Positions 25,443-33,769 of a DNA stretch of 64,000 nt are shown here, one piece after another. Within the stretch, counting starts at the first letter, position 1, and every line of letters begins with the position of its first letter. Position numbers and translations under genes: made by a program. Under the pieces are notes generated by a model. The model had not been told where the DNA came from. It saw nothing but the letters and a program-made list of their open reading frames with translations, and made no database searches. The stretch is from Methanosarcina sp. MTP4 (GTDB taxonomy: Archaea; Halobacteriota; Methanosarcinia; Methanosarcinales; Methanosarcinaceae): assembly GCF_000970045.1 (NCBI RefSeq), contig NZ_CP009505.1, positions 1,798,001 to 1,862,000 of the forward strand, in the 5' to 3' direction.

Positions 25443-25511
25443 ATGTTGACGACGGTTTCAATGCTCTTGTTTGCGGCTACTGCAGGCTCTCAATCAGGGG
25501 AAGCTGCATGA
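25443..25511 (+). other. Signal-peptide-like fragment (22 codons)
   Basis: ATG 25443 opens a short frame, MLTTVSMLLFAATAGSQSGE, that stops at 25511. It resembles the signal peptide and cleavage site of an exported protein, without a mature part. It may be the stub of a deleted secreted-protein gene. Confidence 0.25.
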
Positions 25512-25558
25512 TTTGTTTTTTTGTAATGTATTAATTGATGTTAAAGTGGGTGAAATTT

Positions 25559-25876
25559 ATGAGTGAAAAATTTCATATTCTTCAATTATTTCCGTCCTTA
25601 AAAAAGAAGACAATAATCAGGATTTATCTTTCTATAGGCTGGTTATCAATTGCATTAATTGCGATGACAGCAATTGAAGTGGTTTCATATGCCAATATCA
25701 AATATTTCTTCTGGGTATTGCCAGGCTTGCTGCCTTTGCTATATCTGCTCTATGTAAATGGGACGCCAGCACAACTATCGAAAGAAGAAGAGAGAAAAGA
25801 AATCCTTCCACTTGTCTTCACTTTTGCCTGTCTGATAATTACTTTTTTTGCAGTGATTTTATTGGGCAATGTCTGA
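25559..25876 (+). CDS. Small integral membrane protein of unknown function
   Basis: A 105-residue protein from ATG 25559, chosen because GGGTGA lies six bases upstream; an in-frame ATG at 25535 lacks such a site. Three membrane helices are evident: YLSIGWLSIALIAMTAIEVV, YFFWVLPGLLPLLYLLYV and LPLVFTFACLIITFFAVILL. The short cytoplasmic loop QLSKEEERKEI is charged. I recognise no family. The gene stands alone between repeats and the Fic gene. Confidence 0.65.
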   Translation: MSEKFHILQLFPSLKKKTIIRIYLSIGWLSIALIAMTAIEVVSYANIKYFFWVLPGLLPLLYLLYVNGTPAQLSKEEERKEILPLVFTFACLIITFFAVILLGNV

Positions 25877-26038
25877 GGTGGCTGTTTATCCTGTCAGTAT
25901 AGATAATCATAACACAACTCTCAAATGAAGAACTGTAAAATCAAGGGGAGATTAGCAGTTCCCATCCCGCTCTTTTCTCTTCAGGCTGTTCAGCTGTTGA
26001 AGTTAGCTTCAAATTACTCAGGAAGGAAAAGCCCTAAA

Positions 26039-26971
26039 TCAAACACCCTTCTTTCCATGGTCGGATTGATATTTTTCGACAGCACGTTTTGAACTATGCC
26101 AGGTTTTTCCTATTTTCACCGCGTCCAGGAGCCCCTGCCTTGCACGCAGGCTGAGATATTCCTGGGAATATGGAGTTTCCGGGGCAAGTTCTTTGAGGGG
26201 AAGCAGTTCGTCGGATCCGCCGGAGATGGAAAGGTAGAGGGTCAGGCTTTCATCAACGGCTTTTGCAATGAAATTGGCAAAAGGACTGAGGTTTCCAGAA
26301 TCTGCGGCTCTGAGGGCTTTGTAGTATTTTCCTCTTTCCTCCTTTTTGAGCACTATGGGCGGATAGTTCCTTGCTATCAAATACAGGTTTGTAAGGAGCC
26401 GGGCAACCCTGCCGTTCCCGTCGGTAAAAGGATGGATTTCAACAAAGCTGTGGTGCAGGAAGGAAGCTGTTTCAATGGGATGTCTTTTGCTTTTTTTTAT
26501 GATCTCAGTCAGCTCGTCCATCAGTTTTACTATCTTCGACCTATCAGGCGGGCTCTTTATCGCGCCACTTATCCTTACGTTTGTTGTGCGGTATCTGCCG
26601 GCATTATCGAGTATGCCTCCGGTCACAATTTCATGGATTTCCTGAATTGTAACGTTGTTTATTGCTTTCTTATTCTTTGCAAGCTCTTCTATCCGGTCGA
26701 AAGCTTTTGCGTTATTGACCGCTTCAAGGTGCTCAAGCACCGATTTCCCACCAATTGTCAGCCCCTCTTCCAGGACGAGTTTTGTTTCCGAGAGTGTGAG
26801 TGTATTTCCTTCTATCGCATTGGAGTGATATGTATGCACCAGCCTCATCTCTTCATGCAACCTTCCCAGAGCATCCGCTGGAAGGGGGCGCATGGAGTTG
26901 AGCCGCTTCATTTTTTCATCAATACGTGCAAGAAGTTCTTCTCGAATCAGGGATATATCGGTATCGGACAT
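26039..26971 (-). CDS. Fic-domain adenylyltransferase with C-terminal DNA-binding region
   Basis: A 310-residue class II Fic protein. The catalytic motif HPFTDGNGR lies at residues 180-188 (His180 being the catalytic base), and an N-terminal inhibitory helix carries S50-x-A-I-E-G-N56, whose Glu54 should block ATP until released. Fic enzymes transfer AMP, or other phosphate-containing groups, to hydroxyl side chains of target proteins. The C-terminal 60 residues (SLRARQGLLDAVKIGKTWHS then SKRAVEKY) look like a helix-turn-helix DNA-binding region, as in Fic proteins that act as regulators. Three TATCGG palindromes lie at and upstream of the start codon, the first overlapping the ATG, suggesting autoregulation (inference). 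Confidence 0.92.
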   Translation of the reverse strand: MSDTDISLIREELLARIDEKMKRLNSMRPLPADALGRLHEEMRLVHTYHSNAIEGNTLTLSETKLVLEEGLTIGGKSVLEHLEAVNNAKAFDRIEELAKNKKAINNVTIQEIHEIVTGGILDNAGRYRTTNVRISGAIKSPPDRSKIVKLMDELTEIIKKSKRHPIETASFLHHSFVEIHPFTDGNGRVARLLTNLYLIARNYPPIVLKKEERGKYYKALRAADSGNLSPFANFIAKAVDESLTLYLSISGGSDELLPLKELAPETPYSQEYLSLRARQGLLDAVKIGKTWHSSKRAVEKYQSDHGKKGV

Positions 26972-27183
26972 AATTTGTCATATCCGATATTGGTCCCACG
27001 CTATATATCGGTATCGGCATTTTTTGAATCAATCCGATATTGAAGTTTTTTCCCGATTTAATGAAAGTATACTTTTTTGGCATTGGCACTGGCAGTGATT
27101 ATGAAATTTAACTGTAAGGTACGGAAGTTTTACCTGAATCGCATGAGTATCGTTATCGGTTAAATATTGAGTAATCCGATATA
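26953..27183. promoter_or_regulatory. Three TATCGG palindromes at the Fic promoter
   Basis: Sites lie at 26953-26990, 27003-27040 and 27148-27183. Each has TATCGG(T)ATCGG on the left and ATCCGATAT on the right, with 14-20 bases between. The first overlaps the Fic start codon. The same palindrome occurs away from Fic at 15295, 18655 and 23203. Confidence 0.6.
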
Positions 27184-27248
27184 ACTCGTGATTCTTGCAG
27201 CTTTAGAAGGAGCACTTTGCAGGACCTTTTTCAGATTACTCGATTTTA

Positions 27249-27572
27249 TTACTTTGCTCTCCTTGCTAAAAAAGTAGAACTGTCTCCGAGATGAATTCTA
27301 AATTCGCCTTCCAGTACATCTTTTTCTTTTATCCTGACCCAACCACTACCTAAAGCGTGGTCGCACTCATCATTTCCTTCCCAGGTGAATTCAAACCTTT
27401 TGCCCTCAGCATAATCAACAATCCTGCCGTCGATATAACCATAAACCAGACCAAATTGAAAATGTCCCAGGTTGTCTGGCTCTATCATAATATAAGCCTG
27501 AACTTCCATATTGAAATACTCTTCATCCCACATTTCCATCTCATAAATGTGCCATGTCCCCGTGAAGTCCAT
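27249..27572 (-). CDS. Conserved hypothetical protein (FTGTWHIYEMEMWDEEY family)
   Basis: A 107-residue soluble protein starting MDFTGTWHIYEMEMWDEEYF. ATG 27572 is chosen because GGAAAG lies just upstream, and because the longer open frame (to 27758) runs back into a dispersed repeat. It is all-strand in character with GLVYGYIDGRIVDYAEG and a FEFTWEGNDECDHALGSGW block; the pattern recurs in many bacteria and archaea as a small uncharacterised family, possibly lipocalin-like. The function is unknown. No partner gene is adjacent. Confidence 0.7.
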   Translation of the reverse strand: MDFTGTWHIYEMEMWDEEYFNMEVQAYIMIEPDNLGHFQFGLVYGYIDGRIVDYAEGKRFEFTWEGNDECDHALGSGWVRIKEKDVLEGEFRIHLGDSSTFLARRAK

Positions 27573-27717
27573 ACTTTTTACTTTCCTTGCTTGTATAAGA
27601 AACATCGCTACACATCTCATGAAATTGAATCTTTTGGAGAGCGTCACCCGGATATTTTTCAGTGGAGCCTTTAAAAGCGGACTGCTTATTCGAAACGAAA
27701 ATCCCCCTCGTGGCCAA

Positions 27718-27775
27718 TCCTGTAAAAATATATTTTTTCGGTTGGTGGGCTGCTTCAATCTGATCCAGAATTCGT
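27718..27775 (+). repeat. AAAATATATTTTTT dispersed element (copy 2, truncated)
   Basis: CTGTAAAAATATATTTTTTC is followed by GGTTGGTGGGCTGCTTCAATCT. Only the head and GC-rich block are present. It lies upstream of the minus-strand hypothetical gene and lengthens its open frame artificially. Confidence 0.75.
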
Positions 27776-27859
27776 ACCAGGTTATTTTTCAAACTGATGC
27801 AGTCTTCACCATCTTTATCGCGCAGAACAATAAACTTATATTCAACACCTCCGCAATCT

Positions 27860-28290
27860 TTCCAAGCTCTGAGTTTTTTTGGAGAAGCCCTGGAGTCTTT
27901 TGATAAAGAAATGCAACTGGGATTTGAAAATGAAAACTCCTAGACTGAAAAAGGAAACTCATTTGAGGACCTTAAGGAATATGAAGAGGCCATAGGGGCT
28001 TACGATACGGTCCTTGAATTCAACTGCAGGTGCAGGGAGGCCTGGAGCCGGAAAGCAAAAGTGCTGGGTGAACTTGGAAGGTTCGAGGAGGCTGAGAAAT
28101 GCATTGAGAGGTGTTCCGATCTCGAGGGCCTGGATATTTGAAAAAACTCGTTTTACTGGAAAAGCACCAGCTATTTTTATATACCCGTGCTAATATTACA
28201 TAGGCCAGGCTCTCGATATCCGGCCGAAATACCCTAAGGCAAAGTACGTCATACAGTGGATTCAATTTTTAGAATTTTCAGGATTTTTAA
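27860..28290 (+). pseudogene. Remnants of a TPR protein
   Basis: Several short frames read as TPR helices without a shared start. Near 27880-27940: EALESFDKEMQLGFENENS then stop. At 27952-28141: LKEYEEAIGAYDTVLEFNCR, continuing to VLGELGRFEEAEKCIER and a TGA at 28139. At 28199-28290: QALDIRPKYPKAKYVIQWIQ. Frameshifts and stops separate them. They probably derive from a relative of the intact TPR gene that starts at 28324. Confidence 0.55.
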
Positions 28291-28323
28291 AACATTTGAC
28301 CTGGCTTCTGGAGTGTGCCAAAA

Positions 28324-29799
28324 ATGGCTAAAAGAAAATCAATAAAAAAGAAAGTAAACAGGGAAGAACTGGCTAAAGAGAAATTCTTTAAATTAAATAA
28401 GAAATCCGATGAAAATGACGCCAGTGTCTGGTTCAAAAGGGGTATGGACGTCAGCGACCCGGAGAAAAAACTTGCATGTTTCAAACGGGCCTACAAACTT
28501 AATCCAAAATTTGAAGACCTCCTGTTTCAAATGGCCGAAGTTTTATTCCAGGCAGGGAAGAAAGATGAAGCTTTCGAATTATTTGACATGATCTTTGCCA
28601 TTAACCCGGACTCTGAGAATGCTTTTTTGAATAAAGGAGCCTTTCTATTCGAAGATGGAAGGGATGAAGAAGCTCTTGAACTCTACGCCCGGGCCGTTAT
28701 CCTTTACCCGGAAAATGATTGGATGTGGGTTAATAGAGGAAATTCTTTTTCGAGGCTGGAAAACTATGAAAAAGCTCTTGAATGTTATACCAGAGCTCTC
28801 GAAATTGACCCTAAAGCTGCAGAAACCTGGTTTTCCAGAGCCGGAGTATTGAACACTCTGGACAGGAATGAGGAGGCCATAGAAGCCTATGATAGAGGCC
28901 TGGCCCTCAACAAAAAAATCTTTGAGGCCTGGCATGGGAAAGGAGCAGCTTTACAGAAACTTAAAAGGTACGAGGAAGCCCTCGAAGCCTATGAAAAGGC
29001 CCTTAAATTGAATCCCAAACTTGCAAATCTCTGGATTTCAAAAGCAGATATGCTGCAGATGCTTGAAAGAGATCCTGAATCCCTTAAAGCTTATTACAAA
29101 GCCCTTGAAATAGAGCCTGATAATTTTTATTCCCTGCTAGCCAGCGCCCGAATACTAATGAGATATTCAAAGTTTCAGGACGCACTGAACTATGCCGACG
29201 CTGCCCTGAAGTGCTCTCCGAAGTCCCTTGAGGCTCTCAAGATAAAAGGAGACGCCAACTATTTCCTTGGCAGGCACAGGCGAGCTCTTCAGGCCTTCAA
29301 CAAAATTCTGGCCATCAGCCCGAAAGACCCGGAAATCTGGATTTCGAAAGGGTGTGCGGCCAATTATTCCGGAAGCTTTGAAGAGGCAATAGAATCCTTC
29401 GACATGGCTTTTGCCCTTGGTTCCGAAACTTCCAGTGCCCGGGCTCAGCGTGGATATTCCTTTCAGGAACTTAGAAAATATGGGGAAGCAATTGAGAACT
29501 ATGATCGGGCACTTACTTTGGACCCTGAAAATCTGAAAATCTGGAACTCAAAGGGTGTTGTTTACTCATATCTCAAGGAATACGAAAAATCATTCGAATG
29601 TTTTGATAAGCTTCTGGCCATACGTCCTGATGATTTTTCTGCCCTGAACAACAAGGGAACGGTTTTGTATGATCTGGAAATGTATGAGGAAGCTCTCGAA
29701 TGCTTTAACAGGGCTTTCGAAATAAACCCCAATTTCCGAGAAGCAAAAAAGAATAGGCAGATTACAACCGGAATCCTGAAGGAAAAAAAGACTTCCTGA
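28324..29799 (+). CDS. Tetratricopeptide-repeat protein
   Basis: A 491-residue protein made of about 12 to 13 TPR units from about residue 40 to 480. The units are regular 34-mers such as AWxxKGxxLxxLKRYEEALEAYEKALKLNP, with helix A/B packing positions (W/L/Y...G..A and A..A..P) clear in each. The basic N-terminus MAKRKSIKKKVNREELAKEK is likely disordered. There is no signal peptide or enzymatic domain. Such solenoids scaffold protein complexes. GGAG at 28310-28313 serves ATG 28324; GTG 28315 is possible but too close. TPR debris just upstream points to repeated duplication of such genes. Confidence 0.87.
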   Translation: MAKRKSIKKKVNREELAKEKFFKLNKKSDENDASVWFKRGMDVSDPEKKLACFKRAYKLNPKFEDLLFQMAEVLFQAGKKDEAFELFDMIFAINPDSENAFLNKGAFLFEDGRDEEALELYARAVILYPENDWMWVNRGNSFSRLENYEKALECYTRALEIDPKAAETWFSRAGVLNTLDRNEEAIEAYDRGLALNKKIFEAWHGKGAALQKLKRYEEALEAYEKALKLNPKLANLWISKADMLQMLERDPESLKAYYKALEIEPDNFYSLLASARILMRYSKFQDALNYADAALKCSPKSLEALKIKGDANYFLGRHRRALQAFNKILAISPKDPEIWISKGCAANYSGSFEEAIESFDMAFALGSETSSARAQRGYSFQELRKYGEAIENYDRALTLDPENLKIWNSKGVVYSYLKEYEKSFECFDKLLAIRPDDFSALNNKGTVLYDLEMYEEALECFNRAFEINPNFREAKKNRQITTGILKEKKTS

Positions 29800-29827
29800 T
29801 CGGAGGTCAACTACCCCATCACTGAAC

Positions 29828-30000
29828 AGGCTGTGTAGCTACTGGCTCCACCCGGATCAAGGTAGAGAAATATCCATAAGGCCATTGAAATGCATGTCCA
29901 GGGCCTGCTGGAAGACAATTTGCCAATTCCGGAATCGGAATCCTTTGCCGAGTATGTGGCTATTGCTGAGAAATCCTCCACCAGTTCAGAAGTTGTGTAA
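29828..30000 (+). pseudogene. Decayed hicB copy
   Basis: This segment aligns closely with 33838-34012, the second hicB of the hicB-hicA-hicB locus (shared EMHVQGLLEDNLPIPESESF and AEYVAVAEKxSTSSE). The 5' part is missing, and a deletion near 29855-29870 breaks the frame (CCGGATCAAGGTAGAGAAAT). As at 34012, a copy of the dispersed repeat follows directly, so gene end and repeat were copied together. Confidence 0.75.
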
Positions 30001-30002
30001 AT

Positions 30003-30625
30003 CCCATTTTTTTAAATATATATTTTTACGGTTGGCGGGCTGCTTCAATCTGCCCCTCCCCACCCTCTGCCTGTCCGAATTCGAGCGATCGAAGTCCCCC
30101 GGCAACGTACATTTAAGAAGCAGCAGTCTCCCCCCGCACATTTTTCTCACCCGAGTTTCGCTTCCCGAGTTTCGCTTCGGGAGAACGAGGTCCGTTTCGC
30201 TTTGCTCAAGCGGACTGATTATTTATCTCAACTTGGCAACCTGATCTCTTATACTGACTCCTTCGGGGCTGCTTTTAGATAATCAATATCTTTTTTGGCG
30301 TGGGGTGGTTTTTCTCAATCATTGAGGGCTTTTTCGACCCCAAATCAATTAAAATATATTTTTTCTGTTGGCGGTCACTTCAATCTCCCTCGCATCCGCT
30401 TGTCCGAATTTGGGCGAACGAAACCCCGGCAACGTACAGTTAAGAAGCAGCAATTCCCCTCCCGCCTATTTTCTCCCTCCTGTCCTCGATCGTTTTCCTT
30501 CGGGGCTGCTTTTAGAAAATCAATACGACCTTTTACGTGGGATGTTTTTCGAATAGCAGTGGTATGTTTTTCCTCTCGATCCTAATTCAGTTAAAATATA
30601 TTTCTTTGCTTACCGGTGGCTCTGG
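30003..30625 (+). repeat. Tandem AAAATATATTTTTT elements (copies 3, 4 and a truncated 5)
   Basis: Cores lie at about 30015, 30350 and 30590. The first full unit, about 340 bp, has TCGAGCGATCGAA, then GGCAACGTACATTTAAGAAG, then a GTCCGTTTC...AAGCGGAC hairpin, then GGGGCTGCTTTTAGATAATC. Copy 4 uses the GGCGGTCACTTCAATC variant. Copy 5 stops soon after its core. Confidence 0.8.
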
Positions 30626-30739
30626 AAATTTAGTCCTTAATCTCCTTCACAAATACCTCTCCAATAGAATTGAGTGGAAATGGGAGGCACAGGGAGTATA
30701 CAAATACATTTAAGGTTGGAAAACCAAATTGGTAATTAG

Positions 30740-31060
30740 GTGGTACTTTTGGGCGATGCTATTGAATATGTAAAAATCCCCAGAAAAATCTTTGAACCCA
30801 TTAGCGATATGGTAAAAGTAGGCCTGTATAAAGATGAACAGGAGGCTTTGAAACGGCTTGTGCATGACCAGGCCGAACAAAAGATGGATTACTATGGCAA
30901 AATGATAGCAGAAATGGAAAAGAAATACGGCATGGACTTTTCTGCTTTTGAAAAAAGAATCCATTCGAGAACAGGTGAAGAAGACTTTGAAGAATGGGAT
31001 GATTTCATAATCTGGGAAAGCTACGTCAAAGCAGCAAGGTACTGGGAACAGTTCCTATGA
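30740..31060 (+). CDS. Putative antitoxin partner of a TumE-type toxin
   Basis: A 106-residue acidic protein, MVLLGDAIEYVKIPRKIFEP start, helical throughout, with a C-terminal aromatic and charged stretch WDDFIIWESYVKAARYWEQ. Its stop overlaps the start of the next gene (ATGA), a sign of translational coupling typical of toxin-antitoxin pairs. Identification as an antitoxin rests on this neighbour; the sequence itself is only weakly recognised. GTG 30740 is used; TTG 30749, with AGGTGG upstream, is a good alternative. A TATA-like AAATACATTTAA lies about 30 bp upstream. Confidence 0.65.
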   Translation: MVLLGDAIEYVKIPRKIFEPISDMVKVGLYKDEQEALKRLVHDQAEQKMDYYGKMIAEMEKKYGMDFSAFEKRIHSRTGEEDFEEWDDFIIWESYVKAARYWEQFL

Positions 31061-31416
31061 CAATAAGCAAAGCTTTTTCTGCTCTTTCTTCCAGCGAGAT
31101 TGTACTAGAATTAAACGTAATCAAAGCAATAGTTGAACCTCCGGTCCAGGCCCTGAAAGCAAGAGCGACTCTCAAAGGTGGTTACGTATTGCAGATTAAT
31201 GAGAGTATAAGCCCAGACTTCAGACGATATTCCTATCACCTTCAAAAAGGGGATGAAATGGTAAGACGATGGGACAATTCCCCTCACTGGAATGATCTGA
31301 AAACATTTCCATACCATGTCCATCTAGGAAACGAAGCAGAACCCAAAGAATCTCCCGAAGTTTTTATAGAAGACGTTCTATGGGAAGTGAAAAAACTGCT
31401 GAGTTCAAATCTCTGA
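31057..31416 (+). CDS. TumE-like toxin (DUF6516 family)
   Basis: A 119-residue protein with the DUF6516/TumE pattern: RATLKGGYVLQINESIS, YSYHLQKGDEMVRRWDNSPH, FPYHVHLGNEAE and the C-terminal SPEVFIEDVLWEVKKLL. TumE proteins are the toxin part of a two-gene system, probably acting on RNA. Here the gene overlaps its upstream partner by four bases. No Shine-Dalgarno site is needed with the ATGA overlap. A dispersed repeat begins about 100 bases after the stop. Confidence 0.75.
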   Translation: MTISKAFSALSSSEIVLELNVIKAIVEPPVQALKARATLKGGYVLQINESISPDFRRYSYHLQKGDEMVRRWDNSPHWNDLKTFPYHVHLGNEAEPKESPEVFIEDVLWEVKKLLSSNL

Positions 31417-31514
31417 CTACCAATTATTTTTCATAGTACTCGCTAATGATCGGCTTCCAGAAAGGATCTTACCGCTTACATTCTTCTTTTCATCGCTTTG
31501 TGAGAAAGTCTTAT

Positions 31515-32130
31515 GCAATTTTAAAGCAAATTGAAATATATTTTTTCTGTCAGCGGGATGCTTCAATCTGCCCCTCCCCCGCATATCCACCTGTCTGAAT
31601 TCGAGCGATCGAAAACCCCGCAACGTACATTTAAGCAGCAGCAGTTCCACCCAAGTTTCGCTTCGGGATCACAGTAAATCGAAGATTTACTGGGAGTTAC
31701 ACTGCAAGTGCAACAGCACGAGGTCCGTTTCGCTTCGCTCAAGCGGACTGATAATTTATCTCAACTTGACAACCTGATCTCTTATACTGACTCCCTCGAG
31801 GCTGCTTTTATATAATCAATATCTTTTTTGACGTGGGGTGGTTTTCCTCAATCATTGAGGGCTTTTCCGACCCCAAATCAATTAAAATATATTTTTGCTG
31901 TTGGCGGTCACTTCAATCTTATACCCCGCATCCGCCTGTCCGAATTCGAGCGATCGAACCCTCCAGCAACGTACAGCTAAGAGCAGCAGTTGCCATCCCG
32001 CCCATTTTTATCCTCCCTCTCCTTTTCCGACTCCCTGTGGGCTGTTTTTGGATAAGCAATATATTTTTGGCGAGGGGTGGCTGCTTTCAAATTATAGTGG
32101 TAGGTTTTTCAAGCAATTCTGGTTTCAGGA
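31515..32130 (+). repeat. Tandem AAAATATATTTTTT elements with full hairpin region (copies 6 and 7)
   Basis: Cores lie at about 31530 and 31885, about 355 bp apart. Between them lie the best-preserved hairpins: CAGTAAATC-GAA-GATTTACTG at about 31673-31693, ACACT-GCA-AGTGC near 31703, and GTCCGTTTC...AAGCGGAC near 31724-31749. All are enclosed by AAGCAGC (31635) and GCTGCTTTTA (31802). No coding frame is convincing. Confidence 0.85.
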
Positions 32131-32223
32131 CATGTCAGAAAATGGGTTGTTATTTCTTATTCAAGTCATGCCTGGAAAGAGTTCTCTCATTTGAGAGAGT
32201 TTACTTATGCAATTATAGATATA

Positions 32224-32376
32224 TTTATATATTTTAAGTGCGATGTATGTGTGTTGAAAATCAAGAGACGTATAATAATCTGTTGTTAAAAACCAATTTT
32301 TGTTTTTAATCAAAGAGTTCTATACAATCTTATTTTTAAACTATTTACTAACAACTAAAACCAAGGTGAAACAAAA
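32224..32376 (+). promoter_or_regulatory. TATA box and conserved 5' leader of CxxC gene 3
   Basis: TTTATATAT at 32224-32232 is followed by the same leader of about 120 nt as the other two CxxC genes, with the TTAAAAAC...GTTTTTAA stem and AACCAAGGTGAAACAAA. Confidence 0.65.
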
Positions 32377-32556
32377 ATGTTTAATGACAGATCCAGAGGA
32401 AATAATAATTTCGGCGCTCCCAGAGAAATGCACAAGGCAACCTGTTCAGACTGCAAAGCTGAAACAGAGGTACCTTTCAAGCCTGACCCGGAAAGACCGG
32501 TTTACTGCAGAGAGTGTCTTCCCAACCACAGGACACCCAGAGAAAACAGGTATTAA
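32377..32556 (+). CDS. CxxC-x17-CxxC domain protein, copy 3
   Basis: A 59-residue paralogue of the two genes at 18956 and 19443. It is three residues shorter at the N-terminus (MFNDRSRGNNNFGAPREMHK) and near the end (RTPRENRY). The cysteine pairs are intact with the same 17-residue spacing, and the core has KAET where the others have GVET. Promoter, leader and about 150 bp of 3' flank are shared with copy 2, so it moved into the accessory block as a segment of 500-600 bp. A single zinc site is expected; the role is unknown. Confidence 0.88.
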   Translation: MFNDRSRGNNNFGAPREMHKATCSDCKAETEVPFKPDPERPVYCRECLPNHRTPRENRY

Positions 32557-32729
32557 GTATCATTTGTGTAACTGAGTTTACACCAATACTTATTTCTTTT
32601 CCACTTTTTTTAAATAAATCCCGGATCCGGAACATAATTTTTTCTTAACCCGTGAGCTTTTGCAGCGTTCGGAAGTAGCACTTTGCATGGCAGATCATAT
32701 TTAAGCTGCGTCGAGATATCTTCATCCTG

Positions 32730-33200
32730 GCTATTTTAGAGCATCAATCAGATTTTTGGCATGGGGTGTTTTCCTGAATTTTGGAGAGTTTTCCCGACCC
32801 CAAATCAATTAAAATATATTTTTGCTGTCGGCGGTCACTTCAATCCGATTCCCCGAATCCACCTGTCCGAATTTGAGCGATCGAAACCCCCGGCAATGTT
32901 TATTTAAAAGCAGCAGTTCCACCCGAGTTTCGCTTCGGGATCACAGAAAATCAGAGATTTTCGGGGAGTTGCACTGCAAGTGCAACAGCACGAGGTCCGT
33001 TTCGCTTCGCTCAAGCGGACTGATACTTTTTCTTAACCTGGTAACCTGATACTCTCTCTCGACTCCCTCGAGGCTGCTTTTAGATAATCAATATCTTTTT
33101 TGATGTGGGGTGGTTTTTGATTGCAGTGTTAAGTTTTTCCTTTCGACCCCTATTAAGTTAAAATATATTTTTTCGGTCGGAGGGCTGCTTCAATCATCCC
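32730..33200 (+). repeat. Tandem AAAATATATTTTTT elements with full hairpin region (copies 8 and 9)
   Basis: Cores lie at about 32811 and 33161, 350 bp apart. The hairpin CAGAAAATC-AGA-GATTTTCGG at about 32945-32965 corresponds to the one at 31673 with a T-A pair swapped to A-T. GTTGCACT-GCA-AGTGCAAC follows and is a perfect 8-bp stem. The closing GCAGC/GCTGC stem is present. Copy 9 ends shortly after its core. Confidence 0.85.
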
Positions 33201-33322
33201 TGAATCCTTTTTAAGAAACCTGAAAAATCGACAACTAAAAACTTTATTTCACTTCTCCACAGAATCTATATAAGATTTAAACAGCATAAAACTAGATATA
33301 CCATTTTCGGACAGGTGTAATC

Positions 33323-33586
33323 ATGCTTATCCAGTATATCCAGGCAGCCCTTGAAAAAGCTGGATACGAAATAATTGATGATGAGGAACCCTATTACGGG
33401 GAGGTTCCCGAACTTGAAGGTGTATGGGCTACCGGCGAGACCCTTGAAGAATGCCGCAGAAACCTGGAAGAAGTCATCGATGAATGGATTATTTTCAGGT
33501 TGAGGAATGGACTGCCTCTACCCCGGATCGGAGAACATATTATCAAAGAACCGGGAAACATAGTGGTGGAAAATAAAAGTGCGTGA
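33323..33586 (+). CDS. hicB: HicB-family antitoxin (first of two)
   Basis: An 87-residue HicB-type protein: MLIQYIQAALEKAGYEIIDD, then YYGEVPELEGVWATGETLEE and CRRNLEEVIDEWIIFRLRNG. The partial RNase H fold of HicB is recognisable. The C-terminus, IGEHIIKEPGNIVVENKSA, lacks an obvious helix-turn-helix. AGGTG lies six bases before the ATG, and CTATATAAG about 50 bases upstream is the promoter. Its stop overlaps the GTG start of hicA by eight bases. Confidence 0.85.
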   Translation: MLIQYIQAALEKAGYEIIDDEEPYYGEVPELEGVWATGETLEECRRNLEEVIDEWIIFRLRNGLPLPRIGEHIIKEPGNIVVENKSA

Positions 33587-33767
33587 GGTTATAAAACTCC
33601 TCGAAGCCGACGGCTGGTATCTGGTCGCTACGAGAGGTAGTCACCGACAATATAAGCACCCGACCAAACCAGGAAGGGTAACAATCGCGGGTCATAGCCG
33701 AGAAGATCTTGCACCAGGCACATTAAACAGCATATTAAAGCAAGCTCAGTTGAAAATGGAGGATTGA
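33579..33767 (+). CDS. hicA: HicA-family mRNA interferase toxin
   Basis: A 62-residue HicA (YcfA) toxin starting at GTG 33579: MREVIKLLEADGWYLVATRG, then SHRQYKHPTKPGRVTIAGHS and the LNSILKQAQLK helix. The catalytic His22 lies in the conserved GSHRQ motif. HicA is a double-stranded-RNA-binding-fold enzyme that cleaves mRNA when not bound by HicB. It overlaps the upstream hicB by eight bases, and its stop lies three bases before the next hicB. Confidence 0.9.
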   Translation: MREVIKLLEADGWYLVATRGSHRQYKHPTKPGRVTIAGHSREDLAPGTLNSILKQAQLKMED

Positions 33768-33769
33768 CA

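Noticed and set aside
26096-27043. 315-codon plus-strand frame opposite the Fic gene
   Set aside because: Its peptide shows no domain, while the minus strand encodes a complete Fic protein.
31833-32237. 134-codon plus-strand frame
   Set aside because: It lies within the dispersed repeat copies and the matching frame is not kept in other copies.
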